NCBI GenBank assembly: GCA_951799405.1
Contig: OX637350.1
Span: 6,309,852-6,373,851, forward strand
Direction of reading: 5' to 3'
From: Agapetus fuscipes
Lineage: Eukaryota > Arthropoda > Insecta > Trichoptera > Glossosomatidae
Length of the DNA: 64,000 nt
In this document: piece after piece, positions 31,605 to 41,545 of the stretch
Position numbering within the stretch: position 1 is the first letter of the stretch
Layout of the letters: the number at the start of each line of letters is the position of its first letter
Notes under the pieces: generated by a model
What the model was told of the DNA's origin: nothing
The model's database searches: none
What the model saw: only the letters and a program-made list of their open reading frames with translations
Program-made: the position numbers and the translations under genes

Positions 31605-31919
31605 TGTAACGACAGTGTGGTAGTATAAGTACATACGTGATTTTAATCACGCTGGTAGAACAACACTCTGGAATCATCCACTATGCTCTAGAAATCAAGA
31701 ACAGCCGAGAAACGTATATAAATGCAAGCTGTGATTGCGTGCAGGTCAGAGTGTCGATTAAAACATTGAACCGGGAAGTCGAAAGTAAGAGCTAAAAATC
31801 AGTACATTGTAAATTGTGTAAAATAAATTGTGTAACAAAAGCGTTTAAATAAATTTGGTGAAAGAAATAATTGGAGTTTCTCTCTCCACCAAGTTCTCAC
31901 TCCAACTAAGATCATTACA
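31605..31919 (+). mobile_element. Solo LTR, 315 bp
   Basis: Starts TGTAACGACAG and ends CATTACA, so it has TG...CA ends with inverted TGTAA/TTACA tips. ATAA flanks both sides (31601-31604 and 31920-31923), a 4-bp duplication. Inside are a TATA box (CGTATATAAATGC, about 31714) and AATAAA-type signals (about 31824 and 31847). A 4-bp duplication is usual for Gypsy-type LTR elements. The internal region is gone, presumably by LTR-LTR recombination. Orientation follows the TATA box and polyadenylation signals. Confidence 0.85.
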
Positions 31920-31923
31920 ATAA

Positions 31924-32939
31924 GTTATTTGAATTTTCTAAAAAAAAAAAAATTGAACGACGATCAAGGCTTAGTAAGAAATAAGTGTTCAAGCTGGAAA
32001 ATATTAAGTAGTAGATTGGTGTTTGAAGTGTGGAGGAGCTGTTTCCAACGGCGCGGCGCAGAGCAGGAAAATATTCCCCGAAGTGATCGTCAACGTCAGG
32101 AGGACCCTACAGATTATGATGATTATGATTTATAGAGCGCTGTTTTGTGACTACTTTCACTGCAAGAACGCTTTCAGTCTTGACGCGGCGGTGCAGCTGA
32201 TTCCAAGTGGACAGTCCTGCGATGGCGAAAGCACATTTTATAATAAACCTAGATTACCGAATTTGGGTCAACCCTTGCCATTTCATCTAGTAAATCTCCT
32301 TTGCTTTGAGAGATGACCACCATACTTTACAGCCATAGAGTATTGTAGTGTTTTTAGGATTCTAATGTTTTTACAATTTTAAATGTTGGTCTTCTTGATT
32401 ACAACTGCCGATGATGTATTTTAACGTAATTTATTTTGGTTCACAATTTATTTTACAATTCACATGTATGGTTGACTTTCGCTGACTTGGCCTGTAACGG
32501 CTACTAGCACTTGGAGAGACAGAACTACTTGCAGGCGATTCACGCCTTTTACAGCTATTACAATCAAACTTTCTAGGCTTAATTTCGTCTGGAAACGTCT
32601 ATGAGATTCCAAAAGCTTCCAATACAATTATTACTTATGTAATATTTCCTTACTCTAGGTACTTAATAATAATTCATCCTACTGCTGGAATCTATATGCA
32701 CCTATCCTATTTATTTTGTTTATACCTAAGTACTATTTACATAACAGTATGGTACAAATATAGTTGATGTAGCTGGGCGTATTTTCTGGTGTGCTAAGTA
32801 TATTTCACACAATATTAATAACATCATACACGGCATAAAGCGATAAGGCGCCCTTACTTACTTAAAGACAATACAATTAGAAAACTTTGGAGGTCGAAAA
32901 AAGCGGATAATACTTTCGGGGCGCGCAAAGTAGGTGCTC
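31924..32939. other. Unique sequence, no gene recognised
   Basis: A balanced patch at 32020-32310 holds overlapping plus-strand frames of 68 and 97 codons without family similarity. The remainder is AT-rich. No repeat of the window found. Confidence 0.4.
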
Positions 32940-32984
32940 CCGCGTAATCGCTTCTCAACACACATCTTATTTATGATGCAGAGA

Positions 32985-33065
32985 TTCCGTGCTTCATCCG
33001 GGCCCGGTGTTCCGCTTGTCGGTCCAGTGTCGACCCATCACAAATACTAACGCAATTACGCAAAT
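32985..33065 (-). repeat. R4 repeat
   Basis: Minus strand TTTGTGATGGGTCGACACTGG, ACCGACAAGCGGAACACCGGG. The block recurs at 33388, 49430 and 52176, each time near a CGCATTAGTGTG-like stretch or its remains. Confidence 0.6.
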
Positions 33066-33164
33066 AAGTTCAACAAATCATTCCCTTAGTTCTTATTTGC
33101 CTAATCTTCATCAGAGCACGTCAATCTGGCATCTTCTATGCATTTCCACTTCATTTTAATCTCA

Positions 33165-33234
33165 GTAATTTCAAACCTTTCGGGGATAACGTGGTAAGAA
33201 GTTACACCATATGTGTAGCTTAGGTGCGTTTTGC
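33165..33234 (+). repeat. R3 fragment, 3' part
   Basis: CTTTCGGGGATAACGTGGTA, AGAAGTTACACCATATGTGT and AGCTTAGGTGCG equal the sense 3' half of R3 (compare 23055-23120). Confidence 0.7.
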
Positions 33235-33387
33235 AACAAATGCGTTTAATTCAATATTGCCTTGAGATTATTATAACTGTACTTACTTATTTTTTCAGAT
33301 ACACTATTAAATCCTGAATCTCAGGAGTATAAATATCCTTTATAAAACCTTTTTTTTTGTATTCACGTATTCATTTCAGTATGCACT

Positions 33388-33500
33388 AGTATGTGTGATG
33401 GGTCGAGGCTGAACACATTAGCGGAATACGCATCCGGGTCTTGCTTTATCCGGGCTATGCTTTATCCGGGCGTCTCGAGTAGCCCGCCGGATGTTAAGCG
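33388..33500 (+). repeat. R4 repeat
   Basis: TATGTGTGATGGGTCGAGGC then TTAGCGGAATACGCATCCGG. A local duplication, TTGCTTTATCCGGG followed by ATGCTTTATCCGGG, follows at 33441-33473. Confidence 0.6.
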
Positions 33501-33846
33501 CTCGGGGAAAAACCCAATTAAACGCTTTGAATCTCTTCACTTTCCTAGAGAAAAGGGAAGAACGCGCGTGCCCGAACTATGCGCGCCTATTATCTGAGCC
33601 ACTCGGTTTTTTTTTTCTCGAGTGCTTTGAGATAGAGAAGGACTACACCTATGTACACGCGAATGGGTTATTGCGTGCGGCTAATGCTGAAGAAAGTAAA
33701 TACAGATTGTCCGCTTTAATTTGCTGTGTTTCTAAGAAGATTGTTCTTTAAATATTTTATAACAAACTTTACAAATCGTAAATTTTTGTCCTGAAAGATG
33801 GTCAATTTACTTATTACAGCACATTGCTTTAATTGGGATTATCAAT
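33501..33846. other. No gene recognised
   Basis: GC-richer at first (AACGCGCGTGCCCGAAC), AT-rich later. Overlapping frames of 68 and 86 codons (33391-33597, 33491-33751) are unremarkable. Confidence 0.4.
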
Positions 33847-34100
33847 GACTTATAGGTTGGTATGAGGCTGACCACCCATACTGTAAAAAATGGTTCACTT
33901 TGCTAATGTCACCCCTGTTTCAGGAAAAGTCGTCAAGAGTTGCAGGGCTTATGTTCATTTGAGATTGGGTTTTATGTTGTAGGTTTACATGCAGCATGTT
34001 AAAGCGCGAACATATACGTGTTTGTTTGTGGGAATACATTTAATATAAGTCTTAAATTTAATCGATCTTTGCAACTTAGATTAAAGATTATAGATGGATA
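33847..34100 (+). repeat. R1 repeat, full length
   Basis: Begins ATGACTTATAGGTTGGTATG and ends GCAACTTAGATTAAAGATTATAG. Hairpins CCCTGTTTCAGG and ACATGCAGCATGT are recognisable. Confidence 0.88.
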
Positions 34101-34117
34101 TTTCAGTACAAAAATCT

Positions 34118-34258
34118 TGTGTTCATTTGAGGTTTGGATTTTATTTGTAAGTACACAATCAGCATTTGTAAGCGCGAATTACACGTGTTTGTTTGTGGGC
34201 ATACATCTGCGAGCTTTGAATGAATATATCCTTGCAACTTAGATTATAGATTATATAT
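34118..34258 (+). repeat. R1 fragment, 3' half, subfamily b, head-to-tail with 33847-34100
   Basis: GTGTTCATTTGAGGTTTGGA, ACACAATCAGCATTTGTAAG, ACATCTGCGAGCTTTGAATG and TTAGATTATAGATTATAT. It follows the previous copy in the same orientation with an 18-bp gap, and is of a different subfamily, so not a simple duplication. Confidence 0.85.
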
Positions 34259-36389
34259 CAATGCGTATACTCTCCATGATTAAATATGAAGAAAAAATGT
34301 GTGAAAATAAAATTGGGTGCTAGGGGTGCTATTGGATCTACAATACATTTTTTTGTTTACGCGACCGAGGTAATTTGGCGCAATGTTTTTTACTAGGGGT
34401 TAAAAATTGTCATGAGGAAAAATTAAAAAAAAAAAAAATCAAATTTGTTAAAAAGATGCGTTCGCTAGGTGACAGCAAATATATTTCAGAAAAAAATATT
34501 TTTTCTCTTGACAAAATTATGAGTTAAAACTATGGCTAGATAGATACCAATGACGAGATCATACATAAATTTAAATTTCAAATCTGAATATCAAGCTTAA
34601 ATATATTTTTTACAGGTTGCTGCAATGGAATGTTTGACCTTGATTTAAAGGGATCTATAGATACTTAAAAAATAAAAGTTGTAAGAGTTTTTGAGAACAC
34701 ATAGTTTTTATTCTTCACTTATAGAAAAACAATTCCCAGGGTAGAAAATCTTCCCATTACACGAATATCTGGAAAATTTCAGCCCGTGAATATTTTACCG
34801 CCAGGCTCACATAGTCGCATTAAGTATTAATTAAAATCGAATAAATTTCGGGTATTATGTAAATCAGTTCGTTTGTGAAATAATTAAGGTTTATCTTGCC
34901 GGCGGGAGATTTTGTTTATGTAATGATCGAACGCTTAAAGCTGGAGCGATCACAACAAACAAGTCCAAACAAAAATAATATCCGCAGTGTGGGGAGACTC
35001 TTGAATCAATAGCGAGAGCAGATCACTGATAAATTGGATGTGGCCCACATAATCCCACTCTTCGTCCAATTAATTTCGCATACAGAACCATTAACAGCTG
35101 TTTGACCGAATTATATTATTTTTGGAAGGGTTGAATATTTCTGCTACGTTAAATCATTTAAAGCTATGCAAATACATACCGGAAATTTTAGATTTTTTGT
35201 CTTTTGAATATGGAATCAAATTTTACGTAATTTGATAAGAAAGAGGGTGGACTAAAACGGTTAAAAAGATCACAAGTTTTAAAATTTTTAGAGCTCTAAG
35301 TGCAAAAGCAGATTTAGGATTTTCAGAGTTGTAAAAAAAATCAACAAAAATCGGAAATTGGAGATTTAAGAACAAACGTAAAATACATCGTCTAAGAGTT
35401 GTACCTATAGTTTGCATATGAAAAAATGAAAACCTGAAGGCAATGTTTATGGTGTAATTAAAAATATAATTAAGGTTTTAAGAACAGTTTCTCATCAAAA
35501 ATTACAACAAACTCTTAGCTTTCGGCATCGTCGCGACGCCCGACTGGTTTGTATGTTTTTCTCGTCTTTTCCCCGGCAAAGATATGCGAAATTTAAGAGA
35601 ACCATCCCGGGGATAGCATAAGGTACGGCAGCCTGGCCCCACGCGCTCCAGACCGACACAAAGGTGCACATTTAAAAGATAGATGGCGCTATTTCGTTAA
35701 TTCTGTTATCGGCCGCAGGGAGCCGCTCTCCTTAGAACACTTCGGCCACCCTAGCTGAGCTCGGAACACCTCTAATATAAGAGTTCGCCGGCAACACCTA
35801 CAAACACTGGGGTCCCCACTTTGCAAAATGTGCGCGATCATCTCTTGCTTTCTTTGCGTGAAAAACAATTTTAATACGTGATTTACGTTTCAATTTCAGG
35901 ATCAAATTTCGTAAAATGTTATTGCGAGCGAAAATACTCCAAATTTAATGATAGTGGAAGATTTGGGCCGTAAGATTTCCCCCGGAAAATGGAATTACTG
36001 CCGCTTTCTCATTTTCCATGTTTTCGCGAATTTATTTTACCTGTTACAAATGTTATTTACTCTGAAAATACCGTATTTTCACCTGAAACATTTCAGCCAA
36101 ATGCACTTTGAAACTTAAAATTGAAAAAGCAATTCCAAAAAAAGCTTTTATGAAAATTGTTTTGTTACGCTGGATATTAGAAAAAAATGTTTTTCATTTA
36201 AATGTAAATTCAATAAATCTCACATAAATCCTTTATACGGAGATGTTTAATGTATTTGGATGGAATTTGAGAAATTTAAGTCTGAAATAAATCTTGAATG
36301 GAGTAGCGAAGCCATAAACTATTTTATCTCCCTTTATCCTCTTTCAGGATGATTTTCATACAAAAAATAGGCGGCAGCTCGATAAGTTT
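34259..36389. other. Unique sequence with two non-AT-rich blocks
   Basis: No gene recognised. The block at 34780-35110 holds homeodomain-type TAATTAAA sites and an E-box-like CAGCTG in AACAGCTGTT. The block at 35510-35840 is GC-richer (GGCAGCCTGGCCCCACGCG, ATCGGCCGCAGGGAGCCG). Neither lies in a repeat. They are plausible conserved non-coding elements, by composition only. Confidence 0.3.
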
Positions 36390-36515
36390 TAGTGCTCTAC
36401 GCGCGGCTATATAACTCCACTTGTAACACTTTCTCGCATGTAGACTAATCCCCTTCCCACTGCATAATATCGTAGCACACAATGGTGCTACGCTTTATCT
36501 ATACGCGTAGACACA
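36390..36515. other. Cluster of CGTAG/CTACG motifs
   Basis: CTCTACGCGCGG, ATCGTAGCACACAATGGTGC, GCTACGC and ACGCGTAGAC within 125 bp. See 4290-4640 and 56500-56625. Confidence 0.35.
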
Positions 36516-36869
36516 TTACGTGAGGTATTGAAGTTTGAGCTTTTTTTCTGCTATTGTTAACCGTTGGTAGATTTTCATACAAAGTAAAAGGATAAAAAAA
36601 ACGATTCTTTAATTCGACGTTTGCAAAAATATTTTGAAGAGTCTCCCAAAAATATCTCAAAACCTGTAAAGGGTTATTTCGTATCTTAAGCCAACTTATT
36701 TCGATTTTATAAATACGCACAACTTAAAAATCTATATTTTAAATATTTTTCCTTTTATCTATAACTTTTCAACTAGAACTTTGAAACCTTTAAAGATTTT
36801 TTTACTGTGTAAACACTCGTTAAAAAAACACAATATCTTTTTTCAATACATTTATCACTTTATCAAGCC

Positions 36870-37065
36870 GCCATTCCATTAGGGTTGGCCGGTAGCTCCG
36901 CAGATGCATCTCCATTTTTTTTCTGCCATTGCAAATCTCTTTCATCTCTTCAACATTCATCACTTTTTTCACACATACAAGTTCCATTCTTTCGCAATCT
37001 CACCTACTTAGTCTATCCATTCCTTTCTCAGTCTTCTTGTTCCACGCTTTCCTCTGACGTTCATA
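36870..37065 (-). pseudogene. RTE reverse transcriptase C-terminus, strongly decayed
   Basis: The minus strand in broken frames reads EIAKEWN, then KKVMNVEEMKEICNGRKKWRCIC, which parallels EIANEWN and KKVMTLEEMKEVCKDRKKWRLIC of the copy at 50183. Stops and small gaps interrupt it. No R1 unit follows. The relic is much older than the 7 kb and 50 kb copies and so extends the activity of this family back in time. Confidence 0.7.
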
Positions 37066-38076
37066 ATCAATATAAAAAATAGTTTTTCATATTGTTTCAA
37101 TGCAGTTGAAAGCGGGATCATTTATAGAATCATCAAGGCAGCCGTAATGTCCTCACCTCGTTGGAGCTGACGGCGGTCACCGTTTCTCCCCTATGCCAGA
37201 TATCACAGGCCGATAGTGTGGACGGGGAGTGTAGAGCATAGCGCGAATATTCGCCGAGGAAATGACATTATTAACCTCCTGAGCGTAATATGTGCACCGC
37301 GGGCACTAGATATGCTAATGATTATGTAAATTTACTCACAATTGTTCGCTCACGGGTGCGCGAGAGCCTGCCGACATAGAATGGGCCATGTAATAAAATG
37401 ATTAGCAGGGAGTAACGGGCTTTTTCTGCGCTTTCCACTACCTGTTAACTACTTTGTAAGCTGCGATATAATTGCTATCGTAAGATTACAAAGTTATGGA
37501 GGGAAGATTGTGTATAAAATATTTACCACCTTGTGGTTAACATTATGTTAGTTCCGCTTGTAGTGTCTATTTTATGCGTTTTTCTTTAAATATTTTATGA
37601 GTGTGTGAACACATTTTACATGATACAAAAAATAAATAAAATAACTCTTTTAAATGAACTCTTTGAATGAATGAGCATACATTAAATGTAATTTTTTAAC
37701 GTTACAATGGCTCCATAACAATTTCTTCTTTCAGTGTCATATCAGGTCTCCCCAAAATTGATTATTTCTAATTGTATTTTGAATTGTTTGTGTATTAACA
37801 CTGTGAAAATTCATATTCAATAATATTTTATATATTTAATTGAAAGATTCAAATCAAAACACTGTTTTGTTTAGTTATTTATAATTGCTGAAATATCTTC
37901 TAACTTCTTTCGGCGTGTTACAAAGCATATATTTAATGTTGCGTTACATTTATATATTTCACGTTATGGTGACAGTTACAGTACTTTGTCCCTCAAAGCA
38001 AATAGTGATGTATTCATCTTTATGTTAAAAGTAAATACTATTCTTTAATTTTTAATTTAACAATGTCATTATATGA
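37066..38076. other. Unique sequence, one non-AT-rich block
   Basis: 37130-37430 is balanced and non-repetitive (GAGCTGACGGCGGTCACCG, ATATGCTAATGATTATG, GGTGCGCGAGAGCC), with an octamer/homeodomain-like ATGCTAATGATTA. No open frame of note. Candidate conserved regulatory element; the rest is AT-rich. Confidence 0.35.
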
Positions 38077-38240
38077 AGGAACTCTTTGACGTGATCTTAA
38101 AATAAATTGTAATCAGGATATTGTAAGATACAAGCTGGGAGGAACTTTTTGACATGGTGTTAAAATAAATTGTAATCAAGATAATGTATCTTACAATATC
38201 CTGATTACAATTTATTTTAAGATCACGTCAAAGAGTTCCT
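38077..38240. repeat. Perfect 55-bp inverted repeat made of LINE tails
   Basis: Arm 38077-38131 is the exact reverse complement of 38186-38240 (55 of 55 by my reading). The spacer 38132-38185 is itself a diverged direct repeat of the left arm (GGAACTTTTTGACATGGTGT against GGAACTCTTTGACGTGATCT). The unit is thus three copies of one LINE-end sequence, two in one direction and one inverted. Confidence 0.9.
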
Positions 38241-38281
38241 CTCAGCTTGTCAATGACTGTGTGAGGGTGCATTGTAACAAG
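38186..38281 (+). pseudogene. CR1/Jockey-like LINE, last codons and 3' UTR
   Basis: TCAAAGAGTTCCTCTCAGCTTGT followed by AATGACTGTGTGAGGGTGCA and TTGTAACAAG matches the end of the LINE at 12067-12160, where the frame ends KELLPAC. Here it would read KEFLSAC with a stop a few codons upstream. An A-rich stretch follows at 38282. Only about 95 bp remain. Confidence 0.85.
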
Positions 38282-38768
38282 AAAAAAAATGTTGTGGACA
38301 AAACAAAAATTATTATTCGATCACGACATTAATTGCATTAATTAATCAACTTACAAATTCTTAAAATAAAAATATTTTTTTCCAAGGTGGAAATTCTTTA
38401 TAATTATAGGTTTTTTTAAATCATATATGTATTTATATTGGCTTAATATAATGTATGGGTATGAATCATCATTGTATTCGTATCCGGTTCGAATCGGATT
38501 CTTAAGTTTACGACCCTTATACGGTGAATGAATTGAAATGACTTCCTTCCTCGCTGTACAGAGGCCCGTCGCTAGAATTGAATACACAAATACGTACGCA
38601 CTTACCTACCACAAGTCAAATAGCAACTCAATACTATTAAATGAATATTTTACATGTTATTCGAGTGTGAAATTTACCTATTTAAAAAAAAAAATTTTTT
38701 GGGATTATTTATTTGATAATTTGAGGATCACGTATGCGAAAAACTTAGTGTAAAAAATAACTGGATTC
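38282..38768. other. AT-rich sequence, no gene recognised
   Basis: A and T runs and two chance frames of 71-78 codons. Confidence 0.5.
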
Positions 38769-38962
38769 TATAATCTATAATCTAAGTTGCAAGGATATAT
38801 TCATTCAAAGCTCTCAGATGTATGCCCACAAACAAACACGTGTAGTTCGCGCTTACAAATGCTGATTGTGTACTTACAAATAAAATCCAAACCTCAAATG
38901 AACATAAGCCCTGCAACTCTTGCCGACATTCCCTGAAACAGGGGTGACATTGGCAAAGTGAT
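38769..38962 (-). repeat. R1 repeat, 5'-truncated, subfamily b
   Basis: Tail CTATAATCTATAATCTAAG, blocks AAGCTCTCAGATGTATGCCC and CAAATGCTGATTGTGTAC, ending at TTGGCAAAGTGA. Closest to the copy at 3706-3961. Confidence 0.88.
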
Positions 38963-40474
38963 TGATTGAGTAATATATGTTTTTTAAATAATCTGCATTT
39001 TTTTACTGTTACTTTAATTGATTGTATTTAATATGTTCATTTGAATTCATTTTATCGTTTTAATTTTCCAACCAAATGAAAAAATATATTTAATTTTAAG
39101 CTAATTATTTGTATTTTAAAACACGTGTGGAAAAATCCAAACACGCTATAGTGAACTCTAAAACCTTCTTCAGCGCTTATATATAAGACGAGTTTTGTTT
39201 GAAGTCATACAAAATTTGCTTGTATGAATAAGTGAGCGAACACGCTAATGGACAAATTGTGTTTTGTTTAACACAAATCTCACCTTTTTTTACTTTTTAA
39301 CAGCTTGAAACCTAAATTACATTTCATTATTGAGATTTCCCTGTAAGTAATATGTAATCATAATGTAGCTGTGTATTCTTCTATTATAGAAAGAAGTATG
39401 TTTTTCACACTGTTTGAAAAAAACGTACATAAAATAATATCCATCCTACGTATAACGCGTAGAAATTTATCCATTACACCGAGAGTACAAAAGTATCATA
39501 TTCGCAACATTGTATAAGATCCGCAAAGAGCGCTCCCATTCACTACAATAGTGTAGTGTGTCTATTTATTAGGTTCTCTGTGCGTCCAGCCATGCTGCAG
39601 ATAATAGCGGTGTAAATCGGTAGAAATCCACACTAAAAGATGAATGCCTCGTTCATATAGAGCCTCAGTCTGGTACTACATGTGCCCGGCCCGCGATACA
39701 TCCAGGTGAAATATGCTTTTACAATATTGCTCTCACGGAAAACAATTTATCGATATCAGGAGAGGAGGAATGTGAATGGAAAAGTCTTTATTCTTGTACG
39801 TCTTTCTTTAAATAAAGGCAGTTTGGTGATCATGTTTTTCATTAAACTGGTTTACAGACTACTTTACAGCTAAAATGATTAACAAAAAATGTTGAACCTA
39901 ATTTTTAAATGCTAATACATAAACATTAAACAATTCGGATGACATTTGTTATATCTGAATGCTTAACATGTCTTGTGATTTTCGAAGAGAATTTTCTCTA
40001 ACTGTTACTGTTACAACGCCACCCTTTCCCTAGGGGTGACTACAACTTCTAGAAAGTTTTCTTATTTTTATTCCTATCCTAACTTACTTCTTTCAGTTCA
40101 ATCATACTTTTCCCTTTTTTCATATAAAATTTTATTATTTGAAAAATATAACAATACGCATTTTGTATAACTGTACGCCATATTTTTCTTAACAGAACTA
40201 TGTGTACAAAATAAATAGCATTATTCTTAGAATTTCTACAAGAGAACATCCACCAGCAAGTACCTATATTTTCTTCAAGCATACCTCTCCGTCTGCCTTT
40301 ATATTCCTCAGCGCCACTATAAAACTATGATATCTCGCATTTTTATTTCATGGAATCAACTAAGAAAGCACGTGAAACATCTCTCACTATAAACGCTGTC
40401 TGATTTGTAAGATACATCTTATGATATTATTAACAATCTTCCTGGAAGCGCCATAGCTCGCCCTGACTTGTACC
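38963..40474. other. AT-rich sequence, no gene recognised
   Basis: A balanced patch at 39480-39720 (CGCAAAGAGCGCTCCC, GTGCCCGGCCCGCGATAC) has no coding sign. The rest is AT-rich. Confidence 0.45.
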
Positions 40475-40645
40475 CCAAGAATAAAACACTTCGTTCAAAC
40501 TCAACCATTGCGTTTTATCAAAAATCCTTGTGACCTAAAACACTCACAGGAAGTGCTGATTTAGATTTTATATGGTTTTTGGTTAAACGCCATGGCAGAA
40601 CTTCAATGTTAAGTTTTATACTTGAAGTGCTGGCTTGTAACGCCG
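40475..40645. mobile_element. R2 palindromic MITE
   Basis: Left arm TGTACCCCAAGAATAAAACA, CGTTCAAACTCAACCATTGC; loop ACACTCACAGGAAGTGCTGA; right arm GGTTAAACGCCATGGCAG, AAGTTTTATACTTGAAGTGC. One of the best preserved R2 copies. Confidence 0.85.
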
Positions 40646-41429
40646 AGTGCCTTCGCAGCGCTGTAAGACTGTGAAATATTTTGTAAAAATTCCGACTTAT
40701 GAGGAATACCTCCGCGCGCCCGGGATACATATTTTTGCGAAGAATGTAGCCGAAGCATTGTCTGTACTCTAGGCGATTACTCGCGTTCTTTTGAGGGATA
40801 TGCAGCATTGCACGGTGCGGGAGCTAAGGAACGGCCAACTGCGAGGGAAAGATGAACAAATAGTAAACGTAGATTGGCTTTTCAAGATTTTAAAGTAGAT
40901 AAAATAAAAAGAGCGTTATTTGTTGGCGGTTAAAAGTTAAAGGGAAAACTATTACAGAAAAAAACTAATTAAAGAATAAACAAAGTATATCCTGGAAAAA
41001 CAGTACAATTTTATATCGGTTGTGGCGTTTATTGGGATTTATTTTTTTGTAATTAGAAATTATAACATTGGAGAAACGATTTAGTTGATCTGAGATTAAA
41101 ATATATAGGTTTGCTATTTTAAGTTGTTTGTTCATATTTAAAAAATGATAATCTATCAAATATTGCTATTTGTCAGAGCTAACCGTTTCGAGCGCTCTGA
41201 TTGGCTGACGGCATATTCAGCAGAACAACACAAATATAAATTCTAGCAATGCAGATTTAAACGGCAGTTCCAATCTTGCTTCCAACGCGTCGACATTTTA
41301 ATATGGTAATACATTTTTTTGTAGTTTCAGAAATTACCTACTAAAAGTTCAACGAACAAAACGTGTTATATTATTAGAAATACATTATGTACTTCCTTTA
41401 GCTGTGCAAATAAGTACGTTACTTTGTAT
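40646..41429. other. No gene recognised
   Basis: GC-richer at 40690-40850 (CCTCCGCGCGCCCGGG), AT-rich beyond. No repeat found. Confidence 0.4.
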
Positions 41430-41545
41430 AGGAAATACTCGTAGATTGTACGGGGTTGGTTTACGCGTCGTGTCTCGTAGTCATAGAGCCTCGTAGCACC
41501 TACATCCGGAAAGCAAAGCTCCGTAGACAATACTTCCCCCGGTAA
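41430..41545. other. Cluster of CGTAG/CTACG motifs
   Basis: CTCGTAGATTG, TCTCGTAGTCAT, CCTCGTAGCACCTAC and TCCGTAGACAAT in about 100 bp. Same unexplained pattern as 4290-4640. Confidence 0.35.
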
